From Candidatus Accumulibacter proximus (GTDB taxonomy: Bacteria > Pseudomonadota > Gammaproteobacteria > Burkholderiales > Rhodocyclaceae): 64,000 bases of DNA. Positions within the stretch are counted from its first letter, which is position 1. Each line of letters begins with the position of its first letter. The notes under the pieces were generated by a model, which did no database searches, was not told the DNA's origin, and saw only the letters and a list, made by a program, of their open reading frames with translations. The stretch lies in assembly GCA_016709675.1 (NCBI GenBank), contig JADJMH010000001.1, positions 248,001 to 312,000 of the forward strand. Reading direction: 5' to 3'. Shown here one piece after another: positions 1 through 7,413 of the stretch. The position numbers and the translations under genes were made by a program.

Positions 1-148
1 GGGCGATTTTCCCTTCTCTTACGGATTGCTGGATGTCGAGCTTGGCTTCAGTCTGCAACCGGACAAGCAATTGACTCTGATCGTCGAATGGGCGGTTGAA
101 GCAGCAGATATCGAGATAAATCAGTGTGACTGCTAGTTTAGTGTCCAT
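1..148 (-). CDS. PIN-domain toxin, 3'-truncated by window edge
   Basis: Reading the minus strand from ATG at 148 gives about 49 codons before the window ends. They include YLDICCFNRPFDDQ, which is closely similar to YLDVCVLCRPFDDQ in the complete PIN protein at 1977-2417. The Asp in YLD is the usual first acidic residue of a PIN active site, a metal-dependent RNase fold used by VapC-type toxins. No strong Shine-Dalgarno sequence is visible, so the start is tentative. The C-terminal catalytic residues lie outside the window, so activity cannot be judged. Being co-oriented with the other toxin genes here, it is probably one more member of the toxin-antitoxin cluster. Confidence 0.6.
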   Translation of the reverse strand, partial: MDTKLAVTLIYLDICCFNRPFDDQSQLLVRLQTEAKLDIQQSVREGKIA

Positions 149-182
149 GCTAGAGATTCTGCGGGAATATCAGGTTCGGAAT

Positions 183-448
183 AAAAGGGACAGTATATTA
201 AATACCTTCCAGAGACGCGCCCACTCAATAACCTCAGCTGACCTGGTCATGGTGCGAATCCGCGCTGTCAACAATTGGGGCAGAGCCACGAAGCCCTCAC
301 TCCCGCGCAAGCGCCAACACACTTCGTATGACCCGTTTCCATACCGCCATGCCTGAAAGAACAAGCCGACAGACGAGGCAACTTCTCGCCTGTGCGGGGA
401 TGACGACCAGTGTCACGCTCGCCAGCCAGGAATTCACACGCTCTCGGT
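183..448 (+). repeat. Dispersed repeat: GGGACAGTATA head plus long arm
   Basis: The segment begins with aaaagggacagtatatta and continues through blocks (cctcagctgacc, gtcaacaattgggg, cccgcgcaagcgc) that recur throughout positions 180-17,250. The part from 250 to 430 is essentially identical to 9787-9965 and, with a 60-bp deletion, matches 14,810-14,945. In all three places it is followed by a gmd scrap and an Rpn/DUF4351 gene. No convincing protein-coding sequence is seen in it. Confidence 0.8.
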
Positions 449-578
449 CCTTACCGGCAAAATACACGGGCGCGCCCCGGTTATACGGCGGCGAACTTGA
501 CGACCTGGACGACGAACTGCCGACCACTGTATGGCGCGCCGGCGACAATGACGAAGTCGTGAAGGTGGTCCTGCGACA
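449..578 (-). pseudogene. gmd fragment (GDP-mannose 4,6-dehydratase scrap)
   Basis: On the minus strand the frame reads HDFVIVAGAPYSGRQFVVQ..VKFAA, followed by a stop. It aligns with [21 protein letters not shown] of the intact gmd at 20,929-22,068. Nucleotide blocks are also shared in the same order and strand (gcggcgaact, acgaagtc, ggtggtcctgc). Only about 40 codons remain, with an internal stop and no start, so it cannot make an enzyme. Near-identical scraps sit at 9981-10,110 and 14,959-15,089, each just downstream of an Rpn-family gene, showing that the scrap was copied together with that gene. Confidence 0.7.
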
Positions 579-609
579 TCGCAACCGGTTGGGGTGTGCT
601 GCCCCCTTG

Positions 610-1602
610 CTACTGTGGGCGCTGATCGAAGACTTCGTCCAGGGACTCGGCATCGAGCACCTTGATCGCCCATTCTTCCAGCTGATCGACATCGGCGGTG
701 GTCAGCCGAACCTGGACCGCATCGGGGAGCGCGCCAAAGCGACGCGCGAGCAGGCGCTTCAGGAGGGCAGCCTCGCCTTCCTGCCGGCCTTCCTGCCGGC
801 CTTCCTGCCGGCCTTCCTGCCGGCCTTCCCGCCGGCCTTTCTCGACTCCGAAGCGTTCTGCAGAGGTGACGTAAGGCATGATGACCTTCCTTTCCAGTGT
901 GTAGACTTCCTGCAGCAGCCGTTGCTCAAGGTCTGTCGGCAGCCGCATCAGCCAGTCGATGACCCCGAACAGATCGATGATGCGCTGCTTGTCCCAATTG
1001 CGTTCGTAGAGCAGCTTGGCCAGCCGCCATTTTGCCGCATAGCGCTGTTCCGGGTCACCCTTTGTGCGCCGGGTAAGAAGGTGAGCAGCGGTGACCAGTG
1101 CGAAGGGGTTGGGGTCTTCGAGCAGGGATTCGGTCTGGTTGGCGTAGTCGAGGAGCTTGACCACGGGAAAGCGGATGCCGACCTCGCAGCCGAACAGTTG
1201 ATAGCCAAACCCGTCCGGCTTCCAGTTTTCACGTTCGTCGGCCAGCACGGCCAGACTGGCAACCGGACGGCGGTAGCGGTCGTAGAGCCGGTAGTTGTAG
1301 GTGAACAGGCGCTCGGGGAAGTCGGCATCGTGCTGGCCCTGGACTTCGACGTGGATGTGGACCCATTGCTCACCTGCGTCCCGTGTCGCGACCTGCACAA
1401 GACAGTCCACCAGGCGCTTGCCGAGCTGGGCGTCCTGCACCACCTGGGCGAGTTCCTGGTCCAGGAAGACGTGCGGCTGCTGCCAGTCGATCTCGCCGTG
1501 GGCTCGCGGGAAGTAGAAGGCCATGAACTCCGGGAAGTAGCGCGTCAACGCGTCTTTCCACGGGGTGTCGTAGTCGTCGCTGGGTAGGGTCGGTTTTTCC
1601 AT
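610..1602 (-). CDS. Rpn-type (PD-(D/E)XK nuclease/transposase-like) DUF4351 protein, copy 1
   Basis: This 330-residue protein starts MEKPTLPSDDYDTPWKDAL and carries the N-terminal Rpn-like region (WKDALTRYFPEFMAFYFP, then IHVEVQGQ), followed by a C-terminal DUF4351 segment (LARRFGALPDAVQVRL). Rpn proteins are RecA-independent recombination-promoting DNA endonucleases; the acidic and Q residues of HVEVQGQ fit the PD-(D/E)XK core. Just before DUF4351 is a low-complexity stretch of RQEG units encoded by a 12-bp tandem repeat. I chose this start because the 334-residue paralogue at 10,142-11,146 begins with the same residues. A repeat head lies about 20-45 bp upstream. There is no evidence that it is transcribed; function is inferred from family. 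Confidence 0.75.
   Translation of the reverse strand: MEKPTLPSDDYDTPWKDALTRYFPEFMAFYFPRAHGEIDWQQPHVFLDQELAQVVQDAQLGKRLVDCLVQVATRDAGEQWVHIHVEVQGQHDADFPERLFTYNYRLYDRYRRPVASLAVLADERENWKPDGFGYQLFGCEVGIRFPVVKLLDYANQTESLLEDPNPFALVTAAHLLTRRTKGDPEQRYAAKWRLAKLLYERNWDKQRIIDLFGVIDWLMRLPTDLEQRLLQEVYTLERKVIMPYVTSAERFGVEKGRREGRQEGRQEGRQEGRQEGEAALLKRLLARRFGALPDAVQVRLTTADVDQLEEWAIKVLDAESLDEVFDQRPQ
781..840. repeat. 12-bp tandem repeat inside the Rpn/DUF4351 gene, 5 units
   Basis: Five consecutive 12-mers of the form ctgccggccttc (the last one varied to ccgccggccttt) encode RQEG/RREG units on the minus strand. The paralogous genes carry six units (10,313-10,384) and two units (15,291-15,314), so copy number varies between copies without breaking the frame. 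Confidence 0.9.
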
Positions 1603-1621
1603 CGGTCTGTGCTTGGCAGAG

Positions 1622-1776
1622 ATGGGCAATTAAAGAAACAGTGTATGAAATACCTTCCCAAAAGCGCCCACTCGATAACCTCCACTGGGATAAGGGGACA
1701 GTCTCCTTGTTTCCGCAAGAGCAGAAACGCATTGGCGCCGCCCTTCCCGGCCTCCGTTCTTGCCCACCTTGGACCC
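1622..1776 (+). repeat. Diverged repeat head and spacer
   Basis: The sequence aaacagtgtatgaaatacc followed by ccactcgataacctc is a degenerate copy of the dispersed repeat head. A partial second head (ggataaggggacag) follows at about 1688. The rest, to the small gene at 1777, shows no coding signal. Confidence 0.65.
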
Positions 1777-1980
1777 CTAGTCTGCCCCAAAAATCTCGGC
1801 AAAGAACACCTCCTTGTCCAGATCTCTTTGCCATGCTCTGTGTCGTTCCACAGACTCCGGACGGCCTTCGCGGCTTAGGGTGAGAAAGCGGGTGGCCTCC
1901 ATGATCCCCAAATTTTCGATCAAGACATCGGTCGCTTGACGGATCAGTCGTTCTTCGGTCATCAGTGTTTCGCTACTCAT
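1777..1980 (-). CDS. Small partner protein of PIN toxin (putative antitoxin)
   Basis: This 67-residue protein (MSSETLMTEERLIRQATDVL ... DKEVFFAEIFGAD) starts at an ATG that overlaps the stop codon of the upstream PIN gene by four bases (ATGA), with AGGAGG placed inside the end of that gene. The overlap and the strong ribosome-binding site imply translational coupling. The protein is acidic and helical-looking, with no DNA-binding motif I can name. Its position suggests it is the antitoxin, but it comes second in the pair, the reverse of the common antitoxin-first order. Function is therefore inferred from context only. Confidence 0.65.
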   Translation of the reverse strand: MSSETLMTEERLIRQATDVLIENLGIMEATRFLTLSREGRPESVERHRAWQRDLDKEVFFAEIFGAD

Positions 1981-2417
1981 GGTTCCTCCTGAGCAATGAA
2001 TTCGAGCGGGCTCATCGCGTAAATTGGCAATTCGGCGTGTGCGCAACGCCTCAGTAGTTTGTCATCGCAAGTAATGAAATAACTCGCCACCTGTTCTGCG
2101 AAAGCGACGTGGGCTGCATCGGCGATGCCAAATCCGCTGCCGATCAAGGCCTCGGCGCGATGGCGAGCTTGGGAAAGATCGTATTCGCACGATTTGGACA
2201 ACCGGCTCAGCAGTCTTTCCATCTCAAGCCGCTCGCTGGTCTCCTTGATCGCCTCAACCTCCTTGACATGGGCTGGCGATACCACGGCACGATAAAGCCC
2301 GGTTTCGATGCGTCTCAGAATCAGGAACACCGCATCAGTTTCAAGGCGTATGCGAAGCTGATTCTGGTCATCAAATGGGCGGCAAAGGACGCAGACATCA
2401 AGGTAGAGGGTCTTCAT
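1977..2417 (-). CDS. PIN-domain toxin
   Basis: This 146-residue protein starts MKTLYLDVCVLCRPFDDQNQ and has the pattern of a small PIN RNase: an N-terminal Asp (YLDVC), central acidic residues, FGIADAAHVAFAEQ and FITCDDKLLRR near the C-terminus (the usual D..H..A and CDD positions). PIN toxins cleave RNA and are held inactive by a cognate antitoxin. The downstream 67-residue protein overlaps it by four bases. The region just upstream of the start codon has been replaced by the dispersed repeat (head at 2431), leaving only about 15 bases between repeat and ATG and no clear ribosome-binding site. A truncated copy of its C-terminal half is at 16,738-16,929. Confidence 0.8.
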   Translation of the reverse strand: MKTLYLDVCVLCRPFDDQNQLRIRLETDAVFLILRRIETGLYRAVVSPAHVKEVEAIKETSERLEMERLLSRLSKSCEYDLSQARHRAEALIGSGFGIADAAHVAFAEQVASYFITCDDKLLRRCAHAELPIYAMSPLEFIAQEEP

Positions 2418-2430
2418 GGGAGGAGCGGTA

Positions 2431-2837
2431 AAAAAGGGGACAGTATATTAAATACCTTCCAGAGACGCGCCCACTCAATAACCTCAGCTGACCTCGGTCA
2501 TGGCGCGGGGCCGCGGGGGCTGCAAGAATTGGGGCGGCGCCAGCAAACCCTCATTCCCGCGCAAGCGCGAACGCAGTTCGTACAACCAGTTTTCCTCAAA
2601 AACAATCAGATAAACCAGTTGGATTTCCGCGTGAGTGCTGAGCGATCCATCGCCATGAGCGTATCGAAGTCGTGCGCCAGCCAATGATCCTGACCACGAC
2701 AGCATGCCTGCTCCTGCCTGGCTGACGGTTGATCCATTGCCGTGCAGCCGCCACCGTACCTTCGCTGGTACTGCGCAAGCCTTTGTCCGCATGGTAACGT
2801 GACGGCGCCGGGGATCGGCTACTCGCGATGCGTGTCT
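2431..2837 (+). repeat. Repeat arm of DUF29 unit, copy 1
   Basis: It begins aaaaaaggggacagtata and runs about 400 bp to the stop codon of a DUF29 remnant. The same arrangement of head, arm and DUF29 3' end is found at 4777, 11,147, 12,402, 14,132 and 15,713. Shared blocks include gtgcgccagccaatgatcctga and ctgacggttgatc. I see no gene in the arm. Confidence 0.75.
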
Positions 2838-3022
2838 TCAGGCATCCGGTCGCCAGGCATCATTGAGGACTTCTTCTTCCATCGCCCACGGACAGGCGTC
2901 GGGAAAGCAATCGAGGCCGGTTTCGCCAAGCGCGTGAGCCACTCATTCGCCTCATTCGCCCGATGAATCGGGCTCCTACGGGATGCTGGCGTGGCTCGGT
3001 GGCCCTTGGGCTATCTCCTGGT
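2838..3022 (-). pseudogene. DUF29 remnant A
   Basis: The minus strand encodes the C-terminal end of a DUF29-family protein (DCFPDACPWAMEEEVLNDAW), matching the intact gene at 16,071-16,508. The preceding coding sequence is replaced by about 62 bp containing the palindrome cccgatgaatcggg (2941-3002). The N-terminal half is missing, so the gene is dead. Confidence 0.75.
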
Positions 3023-3039
3023 GCAGCGCGAGTGTTCCG

Positions 3040-3395
3040 GCCGCACCATCGGTGCCCGGACGTTCCATGATGAGCATTCAGCCACGCTACCGCCATGCCC
3101 GAATGTCTCAGCATTCAGCAAGTTGAGCTCACAGGCCACGACCAGTGACCACGGTCCATCGCGCCTCCGGCTTCGCCGCGTGGGCCGCAATGGTGAGGCC
3201 GACCAGGCAGCGTGGTCAACTCGTCGTTAGCCCGGGGCCGCGACCATCCTGGACCGTTTGGCAAACAAGCAGCCGCATTTTCCCGCTGAGTCAGCGGACT
3301 GAACAGGAAATAGTTCCTCCTTTCCCGAAAGCATGGTCGAAGATGGCTGGCAAGAAAGGGCCAGCTGGGCCGCCTTCGGGTCTTTCTGCAACGTG
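3040..3395 (+). repeat. 355-bp duplicated block carrying an ops-like module
   Basis: The block from gtgttccgg to gggtctttctgcaa is repeated with about 90% identity at 13,370-13,730. It contains the hairpin-plus-ops module on the minus strand at 3083-3120. I see no intact gene. The right end of both copies is joined to a different VapC remnant, so this block is another breakpoint-associated repeat. Confidence 0.75.
3083..3094 (-). promoter_or_regulatory. ops-like element in repeat
   Basis: The minus strand reads GGCGGTAGCGTG, identical to the ops element recognised by RfaH in E. coli. It is preceded on the same strand by a short hairpin (GAATG-ctgaga-CATTC). It points the same way as the downstream minus-strand genes. 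Recruitment of an RfaH-like factor here is inference. Confidence 0.45.
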
Positions 3396-3462
3396 GATAG
3401 AGCGTGTGGCAGGCGGGTGATTCTGGCTGGTGAGGCCCTCGACCAGGACGCGACCGGCGGTC

Positions 3463-3605
3463 TCAATGGCGCAGATGCCCGGCGAGTTCGGCATGCAGTG
3501 GAAGCTTGTCATCCCTGGAAACGGGTGTGGCGCCGTGCGTCAGTGCCGTGGCGACAATCAGTCGGTCTTGGGGCGCGATGGTGTTCGGGAAGCTGAACGG
3601 CAATG
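3463..3605 (-). pseudogene. VapC-type PIN toxin, C-terminal fragment
   Basis: One frame reads NTIAPQDRLIVATAL followed by VSRDDKLPLHAELAGHL and a stop, the typical C-terminal third of a VapC toxin (the DRLIVATA and SRD motifs hold the third and fourth acidic residues). There is no N-terminal part; upstream it runs into a different truncated PIN gene in another frame. The matching N-terminal part of such a toxin is found at 13,731-13,893. Confidence 0.65.
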
Positions 3606-3833
3606 CGGGCGTTGCGGGCGGTGGTCGGCAACAAAGAGTATCTGGCCCAGTCGATTGGCGGCAGGCCGGTCTATCCGGCGCTTGCTCAGCAATACACTCA
3701 AGAACTCGTTGATGACCTGGACGCTGATCACCGGCCGGCGCCGGAGGATCTCAAAGCAGCGCTGGCGCTTGTCGGAGTCTTCGTCCAACGAGTAAACGGC
3801 AATATTGGTATCAGCGAAGAACCTTGCGGTCAT
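3558..3833 (-). pseudogene. PIN toxin truncated by fusion to another sequence
   Basis: The frame starts MTARFFADTNIAVYSLDEDS and follows the PIN fold through VISVQVINEFLSVLL and RLGQILF. After about 76 residues it becomes unrelated arginine/serine-rich sequence read out of frame over a VapC remnant. Relatives of this family are about 130 residues and carry a conserved acidic C-terminal half that is missing here. The start overlaps the antitoxin gene by 23 bp, as in intact pairs. The toxin is therefore probably inactive. Confidence 0.7.
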
Positions 3834-4035
3834 AGCACTCGTCCCGATGGTATTGTCCCGACCAAGCGCACGCGTGCTTCTCAAATTCCGCCCAATCCGC
3901 CGCCTCGTCGCCCTCGGCGAACTCAGCCGTCCGGTGTTTCGACTTCAGGTAACCCACAAAGTCGAGCACTTCACGCACCTCAGCTTCGGGAAGGCTACGC
4001 ACTTGCTCGATAACCAGTTCTGCCACGCTGTTCAT
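3811..4035 (-). CDS. VapB/DUF2281-like antitoxin
   Basis: This 74-residue protein starts MNSVAELVIEQVRSLPEAEV, typical of small antitoxins paired with PIN toxins (REVLDFVGYLKSKH is the common helix). It overlaps the following PIN gene by 23 bp, so the pair was one operon. The antitoxin is complete while its toxin is truncated, which could leave an orphan antitoxin. The start at 4035 is chosen because the preceding seven codons lack similarity to the family. Confidence 0.7.
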   Translation of the reverse strand: MNSVAELVIEQVRSLPEAEVREVLDFVGYLKSKHRTAEFAEGDEAADWAEFEKHACAWSGQYHRDECYDRKVLR

Positions 4036-4108
4036 GTGACCTACCTCACCATGCACATCTTTTGAGCTTAACCACTTCCGTCGGGTTCTTCAGCCCAGCA
4101 GCTTTGAG

Positions 4109-4192
4109 CATGCCGAGTTCTTTGGCGGCGGCGTTGACGGAGTCTCTGACTGAATATTGTACGCCGGTGGCAATGACGAAGCCTTTGGGCTG
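4109..4192 (-). pseudogene. gmd fragment
   Basis: The minus strand encodes [26 protein letters not shown], which matches [25 protein letters not shown] in the intact gmd. About 28 codons are left. It is fused on its upstream side to a scrap of a DUF4143 ATPase gene. Confidence 0.7.
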
Positions 4193-4206
4193 GATTGCCG
4201 CCAGCA

Positions 4207-4267
4207 GAGGCGGCATCCTGCAAAGCCCGGATTTCTCGAACGAAGGTCTCCGGGTGATCGACACTGG
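4207..4267 (-). pseudogene. DUF4143 ATPase scrap
   Basis: About 20 codons read SVDHPETFVREIRALQDAAS, nearly the same as SVDHPETSVREIRALQDAAS in the pseudogene at 6973-7405. It ends at a degenerate repeat head (aaacgggcccgtatatgaaatacc). Confidence 0.6.
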
Positions 4268-4335
4268 AATAAACGGGCCCGTATATGAAATACCTTCCAA
4301 CGCAGGGCCCACTCAACAACCTCAGCTGACCTCGC
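4268..4335 (+). repeat. Repeat head between gene scraps
   Basis: A diverged copy of the dispersed head (cgggcccgtatatgaaatacc region) with the usual following block (cagggcccactcaacaacctcagctg). On the minus strand this head supplies an ATG and open frame (MGPALEGISYTGP) that runs into the ATPase and gmd scraps. Confidence 0.6.
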
Positions 4336-4749
4336 TCATGGCGCGAGGTTTTGCGGGTTGTCAAGACGTCCGCCGTCCGCGCATTCGCCGATGACCGATT
4401 CTGCAACGTGCACCGTGCCGAACAACTGCGGCAAGAGATGCAACTGGCCGATGCTGGCGAGTGCAATAAACGGCGTGGTATTGGAAAAAACGATCACAGC
4501 AAGGAAATCTCTGAGAAAGTCGTCATCGTTGTCTTCCAACAGGTTTGCGCCACCTGTCTGCATCGCTTTCAAGAGGAAATGGGCGCGCGGAATGCCAAGC
4601 CAGTTTGCTGCCATGCCAGACGACAAGCGACCCTCGCGAAACAAGGCCATCGCGGCTTCCTCCTTGACCAATTCGGCAAATTGGTCTGCGTCCAGGTGCA
4701 AACCCAACAAGATTTCCCGTGGGCACTCTATTTCAATGGTGCTTTGCAT
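4336..4749 (-). CDS. Accidental UPF0175 antitoxin-DUF3368 toxin fusion, truncated
   Basis: The first 80 residues ([20 protein letters not shown] ... [13 protein letters not shown]) are a UPF0175 antitoxin identical to that at 8591-8848. Here a (GA)n run is two bases shorter (agagattt versus agagagattt), so the frame does not stop but runs on into the toxin: [20 protein letters not shown]. The DUF3368 PIN toxin part ends after about 40 residues where the sequence becomes unrelated. The product would be an antitoxin carrying a toxin N-terminus, unlikely to be toxic. Directly upstream (4777) is a repeat head. Confidence 0.7.
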   Translation of the reverse strand: MQSTIEIECPREILLGLHLDADQFAELVKEEAAMALFREGRLSSGMAANWLGIPRAHFLLKAMQTGGANLLEDNDDDFLRDFLAVIVFSNTTPFIALASIGQLHLLPQLFGTVHVAESVIGECADGGRLDNPQNLAP

Positions 4750-4776
4750 GGCAATCCGCCTTCGCTAATAAGGCTA

Positions 4777-5172
4777 ATAAGGGGACAGTATATGTATTTC
4801 CCGCAGACTACCAACGACCTGAAAACCTGCACTGGCCCCGGCGGCTCTCCTTCATGCGCAGACATGCTCGGCACGATCGGGAGCTTCTGGCTGGCGCCTG
4901 GCGGCTGGGTCGCCCGTTGCGCCGAGCAGTCCCCTCAGTGGAGCCGGCGGCGGGCCTCGTGTGCCGCTGCAGACAGGGTCGCCCATGGGCTTTCTGGGCG
5001 ATGGTTGCCGACCAGGAAAACACGCCTGAGGCTGGCGTGTTGCGGGCTTGGCAGACGATTGGACAATCGCCCTGCGGTGCGGGCTCGCTACACCGCCGCG
5101 GGGGGCTGCGGAAGCCTTTGGCTGCCTGGTGAAGTGACGGCGCCGGGTGGCGGCTGGTCGCTATGCGTGTCT
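4777..5172 (+). repeat. Repeat arm of DUF29 unit, copy 2
   Basis: The head aaggggacagtatatg is followed by an arm (cagactaccaacgacctga, ggctcggcacgatcggga-like blocks) shared with 14,132-14,397. It ends at the stop of a DUF29 remnant. No coding region is convincing here. Confidence 0.75.
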
Positions 5173-5480
5173 TCAGGCATCCGGTCGCCAGGCATCATTG
5201 AGGACTTCTTTTTCATCGGTCAGGGACAGGCGTGGGGAAGGCCATCGAGGCCGGTTTCGCCAAGCGCTTGAGCCACTCATTGGCCTTATTCGCCCGATGA
5301 ATCGGGCTCCTACAGGGTGCTGGCGTGGCTCGGTGGTCCATGGGCTATCTCATGGCGCTGCGCGAGGAGGGGCTTTTCGCAACTGGCTCCCCGCCGTTCC
5401 GGCTGATATCGCCACTTGAGCAGATATGCCAGAAGAAGCGACAGCCGGCTCGCAGGGTCGCGCTGTTCGCTCTCGCCACC
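5173..5480 (-). pseudogene. DUF29 remnant B
   Basis: C-terminal DUF29 sequence is interrupted at 5275-5337 by the block containing cccgatgaatcggg. Upstream of that, part of the N-terminal region (homologous to the segment around ERRGASWEKT) is still recognisable up to about 5480. Frame and start are lost. Confidence 0.7.
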
Positions 5481-5514
5481 ACGGCGGCGGTGCGGGCTGT
5501 CGTGAGTTGGGGGG

Positions 5515-5729
5515 TCAAGCTGCTTCCAGTTCCCGGAGGGGCATCTTGCTCAGAATCAATCGGCTGATATCCGCGTGCTTGCTGGCATGTTGGACATCAA
5601 TGCCAACCAGCCCGCGGTTTTCGTCAAGATCAAGCACAACGCCATCTGCAACCTCATCGCTGTCTTTGCTTGGGTTTTCGTTCAGGTGGATGTACAGCGA
5701 TCCGTTTCTGGATCATAGGAGAGTCTCAT
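5515..5729 (-). pseudogene. DUF2283 protein, frameshifted
   Basis: The frame starts MRLSYDPETD, then a one-base loss stops it six codons later. In the next frame it continues YIHLNENPSKDSDEVADGVV, then DQNRGLVG-type and ASKHADISRLILSKM sequence, to a stop. Together this is a complete small DUF2283 protein (about 71 residues). Its start overlaps the stop of the upstream DUF4258-like gene (ATGA), the usual coupling of this pair. DUF4258/DUF2283 pairs are predicted toxin-antitoxin modules; this one is inactivated, or the base was lost in sequencing. Confidence 0.7.
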
Positions 5730-5908
5730 GGCTTGAATCTCCTGTCGGGGAACGCGTTGTGAAGGGTAGCACCGTCTTCCAAGGTCACCGCCCGCAGATA
5801 CCTGCCCAGCTCCGGAACGAATATCCAGTGGCGGATTCGCTGGTCCTCGGGCTGGACTTCCTTGCGCACGGGGTGGTCCAGCGCTTCTTTGCACCATTCG
5901 AGGCGAAG
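5726..5908 (-). pseudogene. DUF4258-like partner gene, 5' end lost
   Basis: The minus strand reads RLEWCKEALDHPVRKEVQPE, then IRHWIFVPELGRYLRAVTLE and DGATLHNAFPDRRFKP before a stop, a typical DUF4258-like partner of DUF2283. An in-frame TAA lies a few codons before RLEW and no start codon is seen, so the 5' end appears to be lost. A shorter scrap of the same 3' end ([18 protein letters not shown]) is at 9040-9099. Confidence 0.6.
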
Positions 5909-5977
5909 GTATGAACGTTTTTATCAACACGTATGGGGTGTTGGGTGGTCGGGGAATCTGGCATGCAGCGTTGCCGT

Positions 5978-6157
5978 CTACTCGTAGTAGTCCATGGCCT
6001 TGTCGCCATGCTTCTTGATGAGTTCGTCGTGCTCGGCGGATTTGAGGTCTTCGCGGACCACTTCGGCGACGAGTTCGTCAAAGCTGATTGCGGGAGTCCA
6101 GCCGAGTTTGGCTTTGGCGAGCTCGCCGAGCAGGGTTCCGACTTCGGTGTGCCTCAT
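5978..6157 (-). pseudogene. gmd C-terminal fragment
   Basis: Fifty-nine codons from ATG at 6157 read RHTEVGTLLGELAKAKLGWT, then FDELVAEVVREDL and a Tyr-Tyr-Glu ending. This is the C-terminus of GDP-mannose 4,6-dehydratase (compare [20 protein letters not shown] in the intact copy here). The upstream boundary is a degenerate repeat head (ttaaagggacac). It differs from the local gmd enough to have come from another source or to be old. Confidence 0.7.
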
Positions 6158-6205
6158 TAAAGGGACACCCAGGTAACGATCATTGCCAATCTGGAAACCA
6201 TGGTT

Positions 6206-6541
6206 CTACTCGAGTGCGGCCAGCGCTAGCTCGGGTGCCTTGTCCAACACTTTGAACAATGCCTTTGCCGCACCGGCCGGGGAGCGTTTGCCTTGTTCCC
6301 AATTGCGGATGGTCTCGACAGAGACATCAATACGCCGCGCAAACTCGACCTGGCTGAGACCAAGGCGCGTTCTGACCCGGCGTGCGTACCGGGCCGCATC
6401 CAGCCTGGCTTCGGATTCATCCGCCGCGCGCTGTCCAGCGATGCTCTCTTCAGTCGTAGCGTCCACACGTGCCGGGTCGATACGCCCAAGTGTCAGCCCA
6501 CCTGCAGAGACGGCATCAATCGTCACTCGAACTGTTTTCAT
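6206..6541 (-). CDS. HTH (XRE-type) antitoxin of BrnT module
   Basis: This 111-residue protein has an N-terminal strand-rich region (MKTVRVTIDAVSAGGLTLG) and a C-terminal XRE helix-turn-helix: LGLSQVEFARRIDVSVETIR followed by NWEQGKRSP. Its start overlaps the end of the BrnT toxin gene by 26 bp, so the two are cotranscribed, toxin first. The HTH presumably binds the operon promoter for autoregulation, as in other modules with DNA-binding antitoxins. The start at 6541 is chosen because upstream codons lie inside the toxin and show no family similarity. Confidence 0.8.
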   Translation of the reverse strand: MKTVRVTIDAVSAGGLTLGRIDPARVDATTEESIAGQRAADESEARLDAARYARRVRTRLGLSQVEFARRIDVSVETIRNWEQGKRSPAGAAKALFKVLDKAPELALAALE

Positions 6542-6797
6542 AGTACCTAACCTCACGCTGGTTGGCCTTGCGTGCCGAAATGATGCGCATGGCGTCATGA
6601 CGAGGGGTGTAAACCACCACAAACAATCGCTGCTCGATCACACCGATCACCCGATAGCGTTCCTCGCCATAGCTGTATCTGGTATCGGCCTGCACCATTC
6701 GATCGGGATCAAAGAACACCTGCGCCGCGTAAGCAAAATCAAAACCTCGCTCTCTGAAGCACAAGTCGCTCTTTGCTTCATCCCACTCAAAATTCAT
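6516..6797 (-). CDS. brnT: BrnT-family (DUF497) RNase toxin
   Basis: This 93-residue protein starts MNFEWDEAKSDLCFRERGFD and contains the BrnT hallmarks: F.WDEAK, then an F..P.R segment, YGEERYRVIGVI, and RIISARKANQREVRYYE at the end. BrnT is a RelE-like ribonuclease that blocks translation. It is followed, with overlap, by an HTH antitoxin rather than BrnA. The gene is intact and of normal length, so this is probably one of the few functional modules in the region. Confidence 0.85.
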   Translation of the reverse strand: MNFEWDEAKSDLCFRERGFDFAYAAQVFFDPDRMVQADTRYSYGEERYRVIGVIEQRLFVVVYTPRHDAMRIISARKANQREVRYYENSSSDD

Positions 6798-6842
6798 AGC
6801 TGCAGTATAGTTCATTGGCCGACCCCTGGCAGAGTCGGAGCG

Positions 6843-6965
6843 ATAAGGGGGACAGTATAGGAAATACCTCCCGAAGAGGAGTCAACCTGGAAACTTGAGC
6901 TGGCCGCAGCAACATGGTCTGCAGGCCCCAGCAGCCGCAGCATCACTCCTCGACGGATCGTCGTT
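6843..6965 (+). repeat. Repeat head and spacer
   Basis: taagggggacagtataggaaatacc region is a clear copy of the dispersed head, about 45 bp upstream of brnT. The remaining 90 bp before the ATPase pseudogene show nothing recognisable. Confidence 0.7.
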
Positions 6966-6972
6966 GCTCGCG

Positions 6973-7405
6973 TCATACCGCTCGCGCACTTGTTTCATCC
7001 AGTAGCCAATCGCGGGCTGCAACGACGGTCACGCCGGCAGGAACTTCCAGCACGGCCGATTGGCCCGCGTGATCTGCACCCTGCTGGCGCGTAGGAACTC
7101 CGAGGCGGCATCCTGCAAGGCCCGGATTTCTCGAACGGATGTCTCCGGGTGATCCACACTGGCGCAGATCTGAATCAGCTCTCCGTGGCCATCGAGATGG
7201 ATCAGGTAGCTGTGCAGGGTGTCTTTGCCGACAGCAATGCCTTGAGATTTCAGGTCGATTTAGAATTTGTTGATACTGAAGGTTCCCGCCGCGCTGCCGA
7301 GCAACTGGCACACCCGCCAACGCAACACGAGGGGTTGGGAAATCGCGTGACGCTCGAATACATCACGCAGCAGAACGACGTGGACCGCGCCTTGGTTGGC
7401 CTTGT
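6973..7405 (-). pseudogene. AAA ATPase (DUF4143) C-terminal pseudogene
   Basis: Frames on the minus strand read HAISQPLVLRWRVCQLLGSA, then AGTFSINKF, a stop, DLKSQGIAVGKDTLHSYLIH, SVDHPETSVREIRALQDAAS and, in another frame, PAGVTVVAARDWLLDE. These are the DUF4143 C-terminal domain found behind an AAA ATPase domain in proteins of the Hjc/archaeal-type ATPase group. The P-loop part is absent and there is an internal stop, a deletion and a frameshift. A scrap of the same gene sits at 4207-4267. Confidence 0.65.
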
Positions 7406-7413
7406 CCGAGGCC

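Noticed and set aside
781..840. CRISPR-like direct repeats
   Set aside because: The 12-bp units are contiguous without spacers and encode an in-frame RQEG array inside a gene.
328..1587. A 419-codon plus-strand open frame, and a similar one at 9860-11,131
   Set aside because: It is the antisense shadow of the Rpn/DUF4351 gene; the repeated Leu-Pro-Ala-Phe stretch is the reverse of the RQEG repeat, and no family resemblance is seen.
3085..3120. Rho-independent terminators in the hairpin repeats
   Set aside because: The hairpins are short (5-6 bp) and lack a following T-run; the ops-like interpretation fits better.
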